Source: Glandiceps talaboti
Lineage: Eukaryota > Hemichordata > Enteropneusta > Spengelidae
Direction: 5' to 3'
NCBI RefSeq assembly: GCF_964340395.1
Contig: NC_135551.1
Coordinates: forward strand, 24,561,003-24,623,002
Length of the DNA stretch: 62,000 bases
Made by a program: the position numbers and the translations under genes. Every line of letters begins with the position of its first letter. Positions within the stretch are counted from its first letter, which is position 1. Below the pieces are notes generated by a model. That model was given only the letters and a program-made list of their open reading frames with translations, did not search any database and was not told the DNA's origin. Of this stretch, positions 24,406 to 35,582 are shown piece after piece.

Positions 24406-24431
24406 GATATAAATAACTGCCAATCAGAGAA
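24406..24431 (-). promoter_or_regulatory. possible TATA and inverted CCAAT upstream of the dioxygenase
   Basis: On the minus strand CTGATTGGCAG (inverted CCAAT) is followed by TTATTTATATCCC, about 145 bases before the ATG. Spacing is reasonable for a core promoter, but AT-rich DNA makes chance matches common. Confidence 0.3.
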
Positions 24432-24934
24432 CCGCATTGACGACAAGCACTTTCAGAGGACAATGGCTATTTTGTCATGCATATACTTGTAAGGTCAGGT
24501 CAGGCCAAGGTTCAACAGGGCTAGGGCTACGTGCCCACGCTACGGAAGTAGGCGCATGTGCAACGGAATACGTTAATTTGTTTATCTGGGAGGAGCATTT
24601 GGTAAATCCGACCCAGGTAGTTTATCAACATATTAGTGGCTGTTCACACATATTGGTTTACATGTAGATCTTGCCTAATCCGAAGAGTCCCTTGTTATAT
24701 TTTTTTCAAGTCTAGTGGCAGTGTTTCCAGTCTGGGTGAAACACGTATTTCTATAAACTTATACATACAAATTATAACCCGAAAAATTCTATTTTGAGGG
24801 ACCTGTTCTAACACGATCCAAACATTACACAGTGACAATTTGTATCATTGAAATTGTAAACTGAAATTCTTGGGTACGAACAAACTTACTTACTAGATTA
24901 CAGTTGCACACGTACACACTAGCGTCGGCATTTG
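24432..24934. other. no gene recognised
   Basis: Upstream flank of the dioxygenase gene; no motif seen in the 76-residue plus-strand frame. Confidence 0.4.
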
Positions 24935-25342
24935 GTCATTCCACTAGTTTTACAGTGCAGAGGGTGTCATTCAACTAACTGAATGTAGAAAAGGGTGTCA
25001 TTCCACTGTTTACCTACTAGCAATGCTGTCATTCCAGTTCCAAAGCATTGAAAATGCTGTCATTCCACTTATTTTATAGAGTGGCGGCTGTCATTCCACT
25101 GGTTTTACAGTGCAGAGGGTGTCATTCAACTAACTGAATGTAGAAAAGGGTGTCATTCCACTGTTTACCTACTAGAAATGCTGTCATTCCAGTTCCAAAG
25201 CATTGAAAATGCTGTCATTCCACTTATTTTATAGAGTGGCGGCTGTCATTCCACTGGTTTTACAGTCCAGAGGATGTCATTCAACTAACTGAATGTAGAA
25301 AAGGGTGTCATTCCACTGTTTACCTACTAGAAATGCTGTCAT
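24935..25342. repeat. 155-bp minisatellite with internal TGTCATTCCA motif
   Basis: Units start at 24935, 25090 and 25245 (the last one partial) and are nearly identical. Each 155-bp unit holds five or more spaced copies of TGTCATTC(C/A)A, so the array is a nested repeat. It abuts the retroelement ORF1-like fragment that follows. Confidence 0.95.
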
Positions 25343-25349
25343 TCGTTTT

Positions 25350-25872
25350 CCGTCATTCGTTTTAGGGTCACCCTCACAATTGACATCGATATTGAACGTG
25401 GATTTCACGTTAGTGATGATTTCATTTGAAGTAGTGTTTGGAGCCAATCTACTTATAAATATATCAGTGACACTTTGACGATCCACTCCCAGGATGGGAC
25501 AGTCAGATATAACAGATGTTCCGATGACAGATCTGCGACGTGACTGTTTTTCCTGGAGATCACTGTAAATGAATCATTTTCACTTGACAAATGTGGGCCC
25601 TTTGGTTTGCTCTTAACAGCATCAACATATGATTTTACAGACTGTTCAGTATATGACTGACACTGTTTTTCTACATTATCATTCGTATTTGCACCAGCAT
25701 TAGCATCACGTTTTGTATTTTCTGCAGTGGCATTTGTTGTAATATTTTTGCGATATTTTCCCTCTAGGGACTGTTTTGGTGAGATCTTCGATGACTGAGC
25801 GCTGGGATTACAAGGGACAAATAACTTCAAAAACTTGAGTCTCGTCCTCGTCGGTTTGCGACATGATTTCAT
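25350..25872 (-). mobile_element. probable LINE ORF1 (gag-like) fragment, frameshifted
   Basis: The first frame, from 25872, is lysine- and asparagine-rich and includes EQSVKSYVDAVKSKPKGPHL and SENDSFTVISRKN. Near 25470-25490 the reading shifts frame to VDRQSVTDIFISRLAPNTTS followed by NEIITNVKSTFNIDVNCEGD. D-I-F-(I/V)-S-R-L-x-P-x-T-T is a recurring pattern in ORF1 proteins of CR1/jockey-like LINEs. The end is cut off by the minisatellite. Assignment rests on that motif and context. Confidence 0.5.
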
Positions 25873-26379
25873 GAGTTTCTGATCACTATTGTCGGATTAG
25901 TGTGGGGGCATATGGCAGATTTTTGGGTTTCGTGTGAAATTCATGTTAATTTTTGCCACCATATCTCATTGTGTTCCCCATCATCTGAGCAATTAAAAAA
26001 TATATGTTGACAATTTTTATTTCAATATTAAGGGTAATTTTTGCAGCAGTTTCATAAATGATGTAAGATCATGGTTTTTCTGTATATTGATGGCAAATTA
26101 AAATATGTGAACTGTACGATTGCTTTATATCTGTATACATGTACTTGTGGGCATCCTGTAGACTATAAACTTGTAAACAGTTGTATCATTTTGCATTTTA
26201 ATGACAAAATGATAAATTCTGGCTTCTTTATTTGCATATCATTTGCATAGTATGTATGATGCTTCCGGTTTATTTGATTTCCTGTATTGTTTGATGTTGG
26301 TGATTGCTATTCTTTCAAAAATGTACGCCAACCATGAATTATTTCAGTTACTATGATATGAATACTCTGGTTGGTTTTT
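25873..26379. other. no gene recognised
   Basis: AT-rich spacer without motifs. Confidence 0.4.
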
Positions 26380-26930
26380 ATCTTTAAAGCACTAGTAAGT
26401 CCACACAATTGACTATGCTTCCCCAGTGTCTTCCCCACATATATACGAGTAGGGATATTGCATTTTTGGAAAAAGTGCAGCGTCGGTTCACCAGGATGAT
26501 TCCGCAGCTTGGTGGCTTGAATTATGAGGACAGTTACGCATATTGAGACTGACAACTTTAGAAACTAGATGAATTAGAGCTGATTTGCTTGAAGTGTAAA
26601 AACTTTTCCATTTACATATTCTCCTTGATCCAGTTGTATTTTTCAAAGTATCTACTTCGAGAACAAGGGGATATAGATTGAAATGATTTAAAGACAGATC
26701 CGGATTGGATATACCAAAATATTTTTTCAGTCGACATGTTGTAAACATTTGGAACAGTTTACCAGAAAGGGTTATTGTTATTACTACACCAATTAAATCA
26801 TTGTAATTACTTAGTAATTCTTTTAATCCAGATTGGATATACGTAAATATTTTTCCAGTCAATATGTCGTAGACATTTGGAACAGTTTACCAGAAAGGGT
26901 TATTGTGACTACATCAATTAATCATTTTAT
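26380..26930 (+). mobile_element. degenerate CR1/L2-like LINE 3' end with internal duplication
   Basis: Reading the plus strand through stop codons gives FKALVSP, then DIAFLEKVQRRFTRMIPQL, GGLNYEDSY, LTTLETR, IRADLLEV, SRTRGYRLK, DRSGLDIPKYFF and RHVVNIWNSLPERVIV. This order (EKVQRR.TRMI, L..LE.RR..ADL, TRG...K, FF..RVVN.WN.LP) is the reverse-transcriptase tail of CR1-type LINEs. Many stops show age. The segment from GATTGGATATAC to GGGTTATTGT occurs twice in tandem (about 26704-26800 and 26832-26915). Confidence 0.85.
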
Positions 26931-28459
26931 AGTGTGTATTGATAACACCCCATCAGAACAGTAAGGGGTCTATAAAAGCATCAGTGGCTTCCTTCCCCAT
27001 GTACATTCATGGGTACATGCATCGTAAACAAATGTGTAAAAGCATTCATTTATTGCATAGAACGACCCTTGCCAAATGATATGTCCTTTTGACCAATTTC
27101 GGCGTATTGGTGTGACTTGTTATCAAGTGTACATACACACATTAAAATATTCCTTTTCAGATCTGGCATCTGGTTTTAATACGTATCTACACATGTAGTA
27201 TTGAATCCTGGCCGGACAGGTACATTCTACACAGGATATAGAGTCCAAGTTTAGGTCTACACAAAATTTGAAATTTTACCTCTCAATATTAGCATACAAG
27301 TTACATAAATTGGACCTCTTGCAAATATTAGAGAGCAAAGAAACATCACTCAGTAAAACAACTTTAGAAACCTTCAGAATGTTTTACCCCCACTTTTGAC
27401 CAATTGAGATACTTTCTAGAGCAATGGAAAAAGTCAATATGGCAGCTACTTTAGAACGTTTTTGTTATTTGTTCTGTATGCAGTTCTCCCTGTACGTTCT
27501 GTAGAAATATCATATTAAAAAGTAAATGAATCGTTGTTAAAGGCATTTCATGAGTGCTTATTAATTTCCCACTTTGCAATGGTGTCAAAATGAGATAGGC
27601 TTAGTCATCAAGTTGGCATGTGACTACTTATTCCCAGCAATGAAGGTTATTTGTGTATGAGACGTTTACGTTGAGGATTTGAATGTAAGATTTTCTTTGA
27701 GTACTAAAACACGTGGAATGATAGCTAACAATGCAATAAAATTTGATTTAAGATACTATTTTCTGGTGGGTTGGGTGGTACATTAGAATCTGTCTCTGCA
27801 GTTACTTTCAACCTTTATTCATGACTGACCAAGAGGAAGTTCGTTGCGTAATCGAATGTAAGAGTGCCTTCACGCTGAATAACTAAACTAAATATGCATA
27901 TATTCATATTGTTCCTTTGAAATATTATAAAAGATATTCTTCAGATACTGGATTTATCATCTTTATTTTATACTACATTATCCTTCATCTTTTATTTTAG
28001 AATTTCGATGAAATAACTTAATCAACTGTAACAGCGGAGAACTCGTCTATTCATGTTGTTCCTTTGAATTGGCATGTAACGCCACCCAAAATAGCTATAC
28101 TAGTAGAAACGTAGACAATGCATACGACATAATGGCGCGAATAGTTTTGAATAAAAATAATTGGGTCTATTCACTCGAATACATAACTTTGTATAGTAAC
28201 CATTCAATTGATGCTATGCTATTGATCAACAATATGTTTATATCAGATGTAAACTGAATGCCTTCAATAAAGGTAAAACTTTAGATTGCTGTTCCTTCAC
28301 GCCTTGTCGAAAGAAAAATTCTGCGGTACCAGACATGATATTGCATATCCATTAGTTACTACATCAATAAATAAAACGTAGCTTTGGAACTCACTTTTCA
28401 TATCTTCTTCTGTAAAAGTTGAGTTTGCTGTATTTTCAACCCACTGTAACCTTCACTAG
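26931..28459. other. no gene recognised
   Basis: AT-rich sequence; no open frame above about 62 residues and no motif or repeat recognised. Confidence 0.45.
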
Positions 28460-28732
28460 AGTTTAGTTCACTATACGAAATGTCATATTTGACCATGTCT
28501 TTCCACTGGGGTAAATCTTTAGCAGAGGATGTGTAAATGTGGTGAATATGAGATGAAGTGACACTTTTGACTTAATTCACCTCCGGTGACCTTTCCCCTG
28601 GGGCTGTGAAGGCAAAGGTGTCACTTTGTCTCGTACTACCCCTTGACAGAGATGGTAGTTAGGTGGGTCACAGGTAGAGTAAAGGTTGGGTAAAGGTGGG
28701 TAAATTTGACTTTTCGTATAGTTAACCTCAAC
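28460..28732. mobile_element. possible MITE of about 270 bp
   Basis: ACTATACGAAATGTCATATT (from about 28470) is repeated inverted at about 28700-28724 (AAATTTGACTTTTCGTATAG), pairing over roughly 26 bases with few mismatches. The interior is noncoding. No target-site duplication was confirmed. Confidence 0.4.
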
Positions 28733-29324
28733 TGAATCTCTTCTTTCGTGCCAGTAAAATCAATTTAATACTAGGCAATAATTTTGAAAAAAAATATTAA
28801 TCAGGTGTACCACTCAAGTAGTTGTTTTGTCAACTATTTTTGTCCTTGTTACCACGTCTACTCAAATAAAACCTACCTAAGAGTAACCATTCATTCCCAT
28901 TCGGGCTACCAGCCTACCATCCACAGACACCAACACGATCTAGGTTAGTGTAATCTGTTCACCCTATGAGATTCGCCAAGTTTTATTACAAAAGGGCGAT
29001 GGATATATTCACTTGTTTCAAAGATGGTAAATGTAATTTGCTAGTTAAACTTCAGTAATTGTACGTGTATTAATGTTGTACAGCTCGGTGTAGTTTTAGT
29101 GGAGATTCGACTAACCCTGGGCTTCGCATCACCGTTTCATAGCTGACCCCCACAGGCTACCTGTTCCGAATATATGCATGAACCGTTTATTGTTTCAATA
29201 CTGAGAGGTATGACATGCAAAAATATACATGTACTAGTATACAATGATATTTTCTCTATTTTATCGATTAAGTAATATATCTATTGCGATCAGAAGTGCA
29301 TATTTTTAATCAGCTCACACATCC
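28733..29324. other. no gene recognised
   Basis: Nothing recognisable. Confidence 0.4.
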
Positions 29325-29600
29325 ATATAACACCATGCACCAGAGGATGAGTGCATCCTTAAGTGTGCATTCTTAAGATCTAGCCAAAGTACTGAAAATC
29401 ACTAATTATCACTAATAACTCATTACAATTACAAGCTATACGGTATTATCAAACTGATGACACATGCACCTTGTTATCAGTAATGTATGTACTAAATTAC
29501 ATTTTATTTAAAGTGTGCATTCTTAAGATATAGCCTAATTACTGCACATCCATTAATTATGTAAATAACTCAACACTCATTAATATTGCAAAGGATAACA
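29325..29600. repeat. two diverged units of a dispersed ~170-bp repeat
   Basis: AAGTGTGCATTCTTAAGAT(C/A)TAGCC is followed by (A/T)ACT, then TAATTA and AACTCA in two successive units. The pattern GCATTCT(A)AAGAT...AATTATGCAAATAACT also appears at about 40255-40320 and 56555-56620, so it is a dispersed family. Confidence 0.55.
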
Positions 29601-30135
29601 ATAGGGTTGGATAGGTAACTGGATAAACATTCTGCTAATGAACACCTATGCATAGCATGGATCAGATGTGTGGATACACATTTAAAAAAACGACAGTTGT
29701 GCTACAATGCCATTGGTGCTATTTTTATTTATAGATTTGGAAAATACACATTTAAGATACACACACGTCATTAAATTTATACGTTTCATTTTCTAAAGTT
29801 CCATACATATAGGTATTCAAACAGTCATAGATTTGTATAAGAGGTCACTTGTAGACTGAAGTTCATTTGTAGAAACTAATATAGTAAATATACAGCCTGG
29901 TGTCACTATTGAATGACCTAGATTTTGACTTTACAGATGTGTAAATAATTTATACACAACTTTAATTGTAGTACAACTCCACAGTGTATGTATTAACTTG
30001 TAAAGCATTTATCCGAATGCCTAACCATCCATGTTGTTATCTTTGATTTGTACATCTACACCCTTATTCATTTGGTTGTTGTCATGGACACAGTGTTGTT
30101 GCTAGGCATCTCTGTGTTAAGATTTGAATGTTCAT

Positions 30136-30137
<2 letters not shown>
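29601..30137. other. no gene recognised
   Basis: AT-rich spacer. GTTGCTAGGCAT near 30100 is also found downstream (about 30838 and, altered, 31335). Confidence 0.4.

Positions 30138-30185
<48 letters not shown>
30138..30185. repeat. (TA)n run
   Basis: About 23 TA units directly preceding the Penelope-like segment. Confidence 0.95.
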
Positions 30186-30186
<1 letters not shown>

Positions 30187-30284
30187 AAGTCAGTGGTAAG
30201 ATTTGTCCGTAGTACAGTGCTCGATACGTCTGCACGCAGAGCGGAGTATATGTTGAGGGTAGAAGAAAATCAAGTCGGGTTTTT

Positions 30285-30334
30285 CGTCTCTACAAGCCTG
30301 TTTCGTGAGTAAATCACTCGTCAGGAGATGTTGA
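30285..30334 (-). ncRNA. hammerhead ribozyme, minus-strand copy
   Basis: Exact mirror image of the plus-strand ribozyme in the other palindrome arm: CTGACGA, a GTGA/TCAC stem II, GAA, a three-base stem III and the GTA cleavage triplet. A transcript through either strand would carry one ribozyme, and a full transcript would instead pair the two arms with each other. Confidence 0.6.
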
Positions 30335-30340
30335 TGTACA

Positions 30341-30390
30341 TCAACATCTCCTGACGAGTGATTTACTCACGAAACAGGCTTGTAGAGACG
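30341..30390 (+). ncRNA. hammerhead ribozyme, plus-strand copy
   Basis: All invariant core positions are present: CUGACGA at 30351-30357, stem II GUGA/UCAC (30358-30361 with 30367-30370), GAA at 30371-30373, a minimal stem III ACA/UGU (30374-30376 with 30381-30383, loop GGCU) and a GUA triplet, cleavage predicted after A30384. Stem I begins UCUC/GAGA (30347-30350 with 30385-30388) and can extend through AUCAA/UUGAU after an internal loop. A three-base stem III is typical of retroelement-type hammerheads, which act as dimers. Activity is inferred. Confidence 0.7.
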
Positions 30391-30419
30391 AAAAACCCGA
30401 CTTGATTTTCTTCTACCCT

Positions 30420-30606
<187 letters not shown>

Positions 30607-30609
<3 letters not shown>

Positions 30610-30716
30610 GACTGGATGTAGATAAAACCACATAAAAGTGCTCAATACGGGTAGTAGATAAAACCACATAAAAGTACATAAAACCACATAAAAGTTAATT
30701 TTCAAATTTTCAAAAC

Positions 30717-30717
<1 letters not shown>
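30607..30717. repeat. TAAAACCACATAAAAGT short direct repeats
   Basis: (G)ATAAAACCACATAAAAGT occurs three times with short spacers between two (TA)n runs. It may be part of the same retroelement terminal region. Confidence 0.7.

Positions 30718-30798
<81 letters not shown>
30718..30798. repeat. (TA)n run
   Basis: About 40 uninterrupted TA units. Confidence 0.97.
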
Positions 30799-30800
<2 letters not shown>

Positions 30801-32315
30801 ATCCTCATTTGGAAGTTGCTATGGGTGTGGCCTTGTTGCTAGGGCCAGGCATATGTAACACTGTCCATTTTTGTATGTTTATCCACATATGGCCCTTAAT
30901 TCTATGTTTGCCATTGTAAAATCTTTAAAATGATTGGTCTGCAAGTCTGTTAAAAATTAAAAATATATTTTTTTTTTAAATAGTAAGTTTATGAGTACTT
31001 GTTGGTGATACTTTCAATTCATAATCATATTTTAATATTCTGCATGACGTAGAAATGGCAAGTAAAGTCAGAAGGAACATTTGAACTGTCTGTTTTATTG
31101 AATTTGCCCAAATTTCAGCGATAAACAATAATTTTCATTCAGATACGCACTCATGGGTTTCCTAACCCTGCCATAGAGGGCGTCAATTTAATTTTTTCAT
31201 CTAATTGAAGACATTTAGGGTCGTTTGGGTCATGAGAAACAGAATTAATTCTGCCCTCACATATACCTACCAATTACTGTTATCTTTACAATATACATAA
31301 TGTTCTGACTGTTGCTGTGGACATGGTCTTGTTGATAGGCATATTTGCATACATGTTTTGATATTTTTTTTGCCTGACTAACCAAAAATGTTGTTATCTT
31401 TACAAAATATACTGGCATTGTTGGCTGTTGCTAAGGCCATATCAATGGAAGTTGACTGTAATCACGGATTCATGGGTTTTCAATGCATAACCAATGGTTA
31501 AGAATAGGGTCTTGGGGCCAAATTTTATTTTAGCCCCCTCAGACTAATTTTTAATTGCCAACATGTATTTTTTTATATGTGGTTCTATAATGAACGTAAC
31601 CATATATGTTTCATAAAATTAACATGCATTTCACACGAAAACCCATATGCACCTGCACTAGATATAGGACACTGAGAATTTAAACAGCTTGTTTTATTTG
31701 ATTGTACTGCCTGCCGTGTCTTGCGAATTGAACATACTTCAGTCCTGTGTTCTGAATGTAGGTCTGAACAATGAAGGTGAAAAAGAGTTTCAATTTGGTG
31801 TTTCCTGGGAATTTATGTGAAGTGATATAATGAAATGACTCTTTAAATTTGAGGTGAACGTTTATGAAAATACTTGTATTCCGTGGAGTAGCGTACCCCT
31901 TCAAGAACCAATCTCAGAAAAGATAAATCGTTCTGTCTACGTTAAACAATCTTTGGCTGGCAGAAACCATCGATTAAGCAAAGCTCACAAAGGTATGAGA
32001 AAATACTTACATGTATTTTATCTCTCCCTAAAACAAACAAAAAACACACAAACAAACAAATGTTCTAAAGACATTGCCATTGTTTATTGTTTATAACTCT
32101 ACATACTTTTAGAAATTAATTACAAAAAGTCATCAATTCAAGATACCAAACGAACTACATAGTATTCGTTGAGGTTTTAAAATCTCCGTCCTTCAGAATT
32201 TAACGACTTGTTGTCATAAACTGTGTATGACAGGTGACAAAACCTGAACATATCTTGAAAGCTTTCCATATATCACTATACTTGATTTAAAAGGCACATT
32301 AGAATTCAATAATAT
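30799..32315. other. no gene; diverged copies of a short repeat
   Basis: A core like TTGCT(A/G)TGG...TGGnCTTGTTG(C/A)TAGG occurs near 30080-30110, 30815-30850, 31310-31340 and, partly, 31425-31440. A TTCATGGGTTT segment near 31155 and 31468 repeats too. Two plus/minus frames at 31680-32096 carry no motif. Confidence 0.4.
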
Positions 32316-32472
32316 GACAGAACATCACGGCCTCACAATGGATGGTAGGGCATACACAAGTTATTTTCAGGAGTGATTTGGTTTATTCTGCCGCCGTATA
32401 TTCACGAGCGACTCGTAAAAATAACTTGTGTAGGCCCTACCATCCATTGTGAGGCTGCGGGGTTCTGTTATT
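32316..32472. mobile_element. short fold-back element, arms of about 55 bp
   Basis: GCCTCACAATGGATGGTAGG followed by GCATACACAAGTTATTTT (left) is repeated inverted as AAAATAACTTGTGTAGGCCC and TACCATCCATTGTGAGGC (right) with few mismatches; the outermost ACAGAAC/GTTCTGT also pair. The loop of about 30-40 bases is noncoding. Consistent with a MITE or solo fold-back. Confidence 0.75.
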
Positions 32473-32689
32473 ATCACATATGTACACTAAACGTAATAAT
32501 TCAGAAAAGGACGAACATCACGTAATGGTTTTCGTTACCCAACATCAGCTGGTAACCTTTTTACACTGGTGGCCAATTGTTATGCATATGTTGTCGTTTA
32601 AGCCGTAAAAAGTAAGTTCGTCGATGCTTGCAAGAGAATAACGGGCATATTTCTGAATTAATTCGCCAAATTCTTTAAACGCCTACTGG
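32473..32689. other. no gene recognised
   Basis: Short spacer without motif. Confidence 0.4.
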
Positions 32690-33092
32690 AAGGCATACTT
32701 CTTAGTTGTCTAGAACTAATAGCTTCATTCTTGTGTCCTTTATTTTCTGATCAATTTCTGAATAAAATACAAGCACTTGTACCAGACTTTAACAATTTAC
32801 GTATACAAGATAAACTATCTTTACTCATGACGAAGTTCTGGAATTTTTCTGCTGACTTTATTTAGAAGGCTTTTGGAAAGAGAAAAGTACACTGTATGAT
32901 TACTTTTCTCCAGTATTTAATTTCAATATGTATATTTATACTGTTCTCTTGTGTCTTCTGAGCCCAGTGGGCTGGATGTGGCAACTCTGTAATTTATACG
33001 GTACATGTATTTGTATTGAAAGAAACGTTCACTTGGCAAGCCCACATAGGACACGTACATAAAACAAACAAACAAACAAACAAACAAACTGA
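32690..33092 (+). mobile_element. LINE 3' end relic with (AAAC)n tail
   Basis: The plus strand reads LCPLFSDQFLNKIQALVPDF and NNLRIQDKLSLLMTKFW, matching the C-terminal zinc-knuckle/tail pattern CP.(F/Y)S..R...........P.F..L....KL..LL of non-LTR elements, then a stop, a UTR and a terminal (AAAC)n run at 33061-33088. Upstream parts are missing. Confidence 0.6.
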
Positions 33093-33459
33093 AGGTAAAA
33101 TTCCAATATTCAAATTTATGCTTCGAAACTTTAAAAGTAAATACAGCACTTACATTCCATGAATGCTAGGCATTCACAAAACAGATTCAGAGGCTGAAAA
33201 TGTATGGTTAAAAATTAACGTCAATTACTGTGGTCCTGTTTAGCACTGTCTTTTCAGAATTTACCATGGTGTCACTCACCGATTTTTTTGCAAAATTGTT
33301 TTCTTTCTAGAGCTTTGCTGTTGGTGGTTTTACCCAAGTTACCACAGTTTGAACACGTTGATCAGTGAACACATTGATCAGTGAACACAGTGAGAGTACT
33401 GAAGTGATTTTGTCATTATTTAAAATACACTGTGTGTACGTTTGCGAAATAAAAATGCT
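33093..33459. other. 3' flank of the GTPase gene
   Basis: Contains a 17-bp tandem duplication (TTGATCAGTGAACACA, about 33357-33390). No separate gene seen. Confidence 0.4.
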
Positions 33460-34110
33460 CTAAGATAAAATACATGATCCTTTCACTGCTGAGCGATTGC
33501 CGTTTTGTTTATGTCCATTACCATCAGAGCATTTCCGTCGGTGGAGTATCGCCTTCACTAGCTGTGTTGGAACATTAGCAGATTGCAATATTTTCGTCAA
33601 CACCAAATCAAGATTTGTGTTGTCTTTTGCAGACGTTTCAATATGTTCAGAGTCGAGTTGGAACGCCAGCATTTCAATCCCTTGTCTGTCAACCTGACGT
33701 TCTTTTTCAAGATCTGTTTTGTTGCCTACGATCACGATCGCCGGGTATTCATTCTCCTTCTCTCGTATTATTTGGTTCATCAGTCTGATTAATTCATCGA
33801 TAGATTCTTCGTTATTGATAGCGTAAACCAGTAAAAATATGTCGCCGGTATGAATGGATAACTTACGCATTGCTGGGAAGGAGAAGGCTCCAGACGTGTC
33901 AAGAATTTCCAGGCTTAATCTGTATTCTTCAGCGTTGAACTCTTGATGGTGGTAATCTTCTACGGTTTGTCTGTAACTATGATTGAACTTGCTGTCCAGC
34001 AACTGGGAGATAATAGATGATTTGCCAACTGCAGCTGCTCCCATCACTACGAGTCGCTTACTCTGCCTTGAGTTCATTTCGACTGCTGATCGCCCTTCCG
34101 TCAAAGACAT
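33460..34110 (-). CDS. RASD (Dexras/Rhes)-like small GTPase
   Basis: A complete 216-residue Ras-superfamily protein in one exon. G1 is GAAAVGKS (24-31), the switch I threonine is T49 in RQTVEDYHHQ, G3 is DTSG (71-74), G4 is NKTD (130-133), G5 is ETSAK (158-162), and the C-terminus is the CAAX box CILS (213-216), which predicts farnesylation and membrane attachment. DTSGAFSFPAMRKLSIHTGD is the RASD/Rhes-type switch II: Ser replaces Ala in DTAG, and the catalytic Gln of Ras is replaced by Ala, so intrinsic GTP hydrolysis should be slow. It is shorter at the C-terminus than vertebrate RASD proteins. Met12 is a second possible start. A TATA box lies about 80 bases upstream. Confidence 0.93.
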   Translation of the reverse strand: MSLTEGRSAVEMNSRQSKRLVVMGAAAVGKSSIISQLLDSKFNHSYRQTVEDYHHQEFNAEEYRLSLEILDTSGAFSFPAMRKLSIHTGDIFLLVYAINNEESIDELIRLMNQIIREKENEYPAIVIVGNKTDLEKERQVDRQGIEMLAFQLDSEHIETSAKDNTNLDLVLTKILQSANVPTQLVKAILHRRKCSDGNGHKQNGNRSAVKGSCILS

Positions 34111-34186
34111 ACTGAGGTGGATATGTAGTTATTAAGAAGCAATAGACGCTAGAATAATACTATGTGTGAGACTGGCAACGGTTCTA

Positions 34187-34200
34187 CTTTATATATATAG
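34187..34200 (-). promoter_or_regulatory. TATA box of the RASD-like gene
   Basis: Minus-strand CTATATATATAAAG sits 77-90 bases before the ATG, which would give a 5' UTR of about 45 bases. Isolated TA runs also occur elsewhere in this region. Confidence 0.5.
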
Positions 34201-34654
34201 CTGGATACTGATTGAACAGAGTCAATGACCAATCCACCACACGTGATCCACGAACACGTTTTGATTCCTAACGATATACACATTTTGTTGCACATGTGCA
34301 CGTGACAAAGCCCTTCCAGCCTGACGTAATATGATCTGTTTTGATGACTCAAAGATATAGATATAGTGGAAACACTAACTATACTCAGAATATATTTTCC
34401 GACATTTGATTAAAAGTTAGTATAGAATCATCATCTTAATACTTATTTGTTAAGAAATATGTTCTATATCAAGTCATATGTAGACGACATAATTCCCAAC
34501 AATAATACATGAATGTTGTTAAGGGTGTCTAAAATATGGTCCTAATTCATTGGCAAATTCATAATACTAATCATAGAAATGTGTACTCCCAATAGAAAGT
34601 TATGTTAATTTACCCAATATCAGGAGAAATTGAAAATCTACTATGAGTACTACT
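34201..34654. other. no gene recognised
   Basis: Upstream flank of the GTPase gene. Confidence 0.4.
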
Positions 34655-34870
34655 AATCCTGAACTCGGCTGGAACATAAGGCTGCCACCATCGTCTGCTT
34701 TGCCCAACGTAACAGCCATGTCTTCTAACTCGGTCATCACTGTCTGCTACCAGGCTGTGTTTTGTCTACCATGTTTGTGTTTCCCAGGTGGTGTCCGTCT
34801 AAGTGCTATTTAAAGTAAGTGTTCCTAAGGTCATTCTAAGGACATGTCCAAGTAAAGGTACGACTGCCGG
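34655..34870 (-). mobile_element. LINE reverse-transcriptase C-terminal relic
   Basis: Across frames the minus strand reads GHVLRMTLGTLTL, then RRTPPGKHKHGRQNTAW and QTVMTELEDMAVTLGKADD. It corresponds to the G-H-(V/L)-x-R-M ... L-R-W-(T/D)-P-x-G-K-R-K-R-G-R-P-x-x-T-W-R-R segment near the end of many LINE polymerases. Frameshifts and stops show it is dead. Confidence 0.6.
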
Positions 34871-35522
34871 TGCCTGGGACCCTATTTTGCATATGACTGA
34901 CTGTATGTTTGGAGATGGAGAACTTGTGATGACTCACTGGCAAGTAATCACCAAAATATAAACATTCCCTATCTGGGTTGTTCACATGCAAATGCCGCAT
35001 ATGTGAATACTGCTCCTGAGTGACACACAATCTAACAGCTGTTTGCAGGGGAATTTGTCTCATTTTGAAAGGTTTTTTCCTTCTATGAGACAAACAGATT
35101 GATTTTTAACTAATTTGTGTATCAAGGTACCATCCTACGACATTCACAAACAATTTTTACATGATACATGAACTGTGTCTTTCTCGGAGCACAGGAAAAA
35201 TGCTGACAAAACCCAGAAGCTAGTGCTCTGTACAGTAGTTTGAATTTCCCGCATTTGCATAGATTAGCAATAATTCTCTTTATATAGGGCAGTTCTTACT
35301 GTGCAAAACTCATTAGACAAGGCCAGTTGGACTAAATGCACTTAAATGTTGCCTGGATAACAGAACTTTCACATTCTTTAAATTACTATTTGAGCCAAAG
35401 ATCAATGGTCGAGGTTAAATATCAGTTTCAAAACAGAATACTCAGCTCTAAAAGACACTTGAACAGCACCTGCATGTATTAACCCCAAGTAGGGGCAGTT
35501 TTAACAAAGAAAGAATGAGCAC
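34871..35522. other. no gene recognised
   Basis: No motif in the 85-residue minus frame or elsewhere. Confidence 0.4.
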
Positions 35523-35582
35523 ATGAATGAATGAATGAATGAGTGAGTGAGTGAGTGAGCGAGCGAGCGAGCGAGCGAGCGG
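35523..35582. repeat. stepwise tetranucleotide run (TGAA, TGAG, CGAG)
   Basis: Consecutive blocks of GAAT, GAGT and GAGC repeats that differ by single-base steps. Confidence 0.9.
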
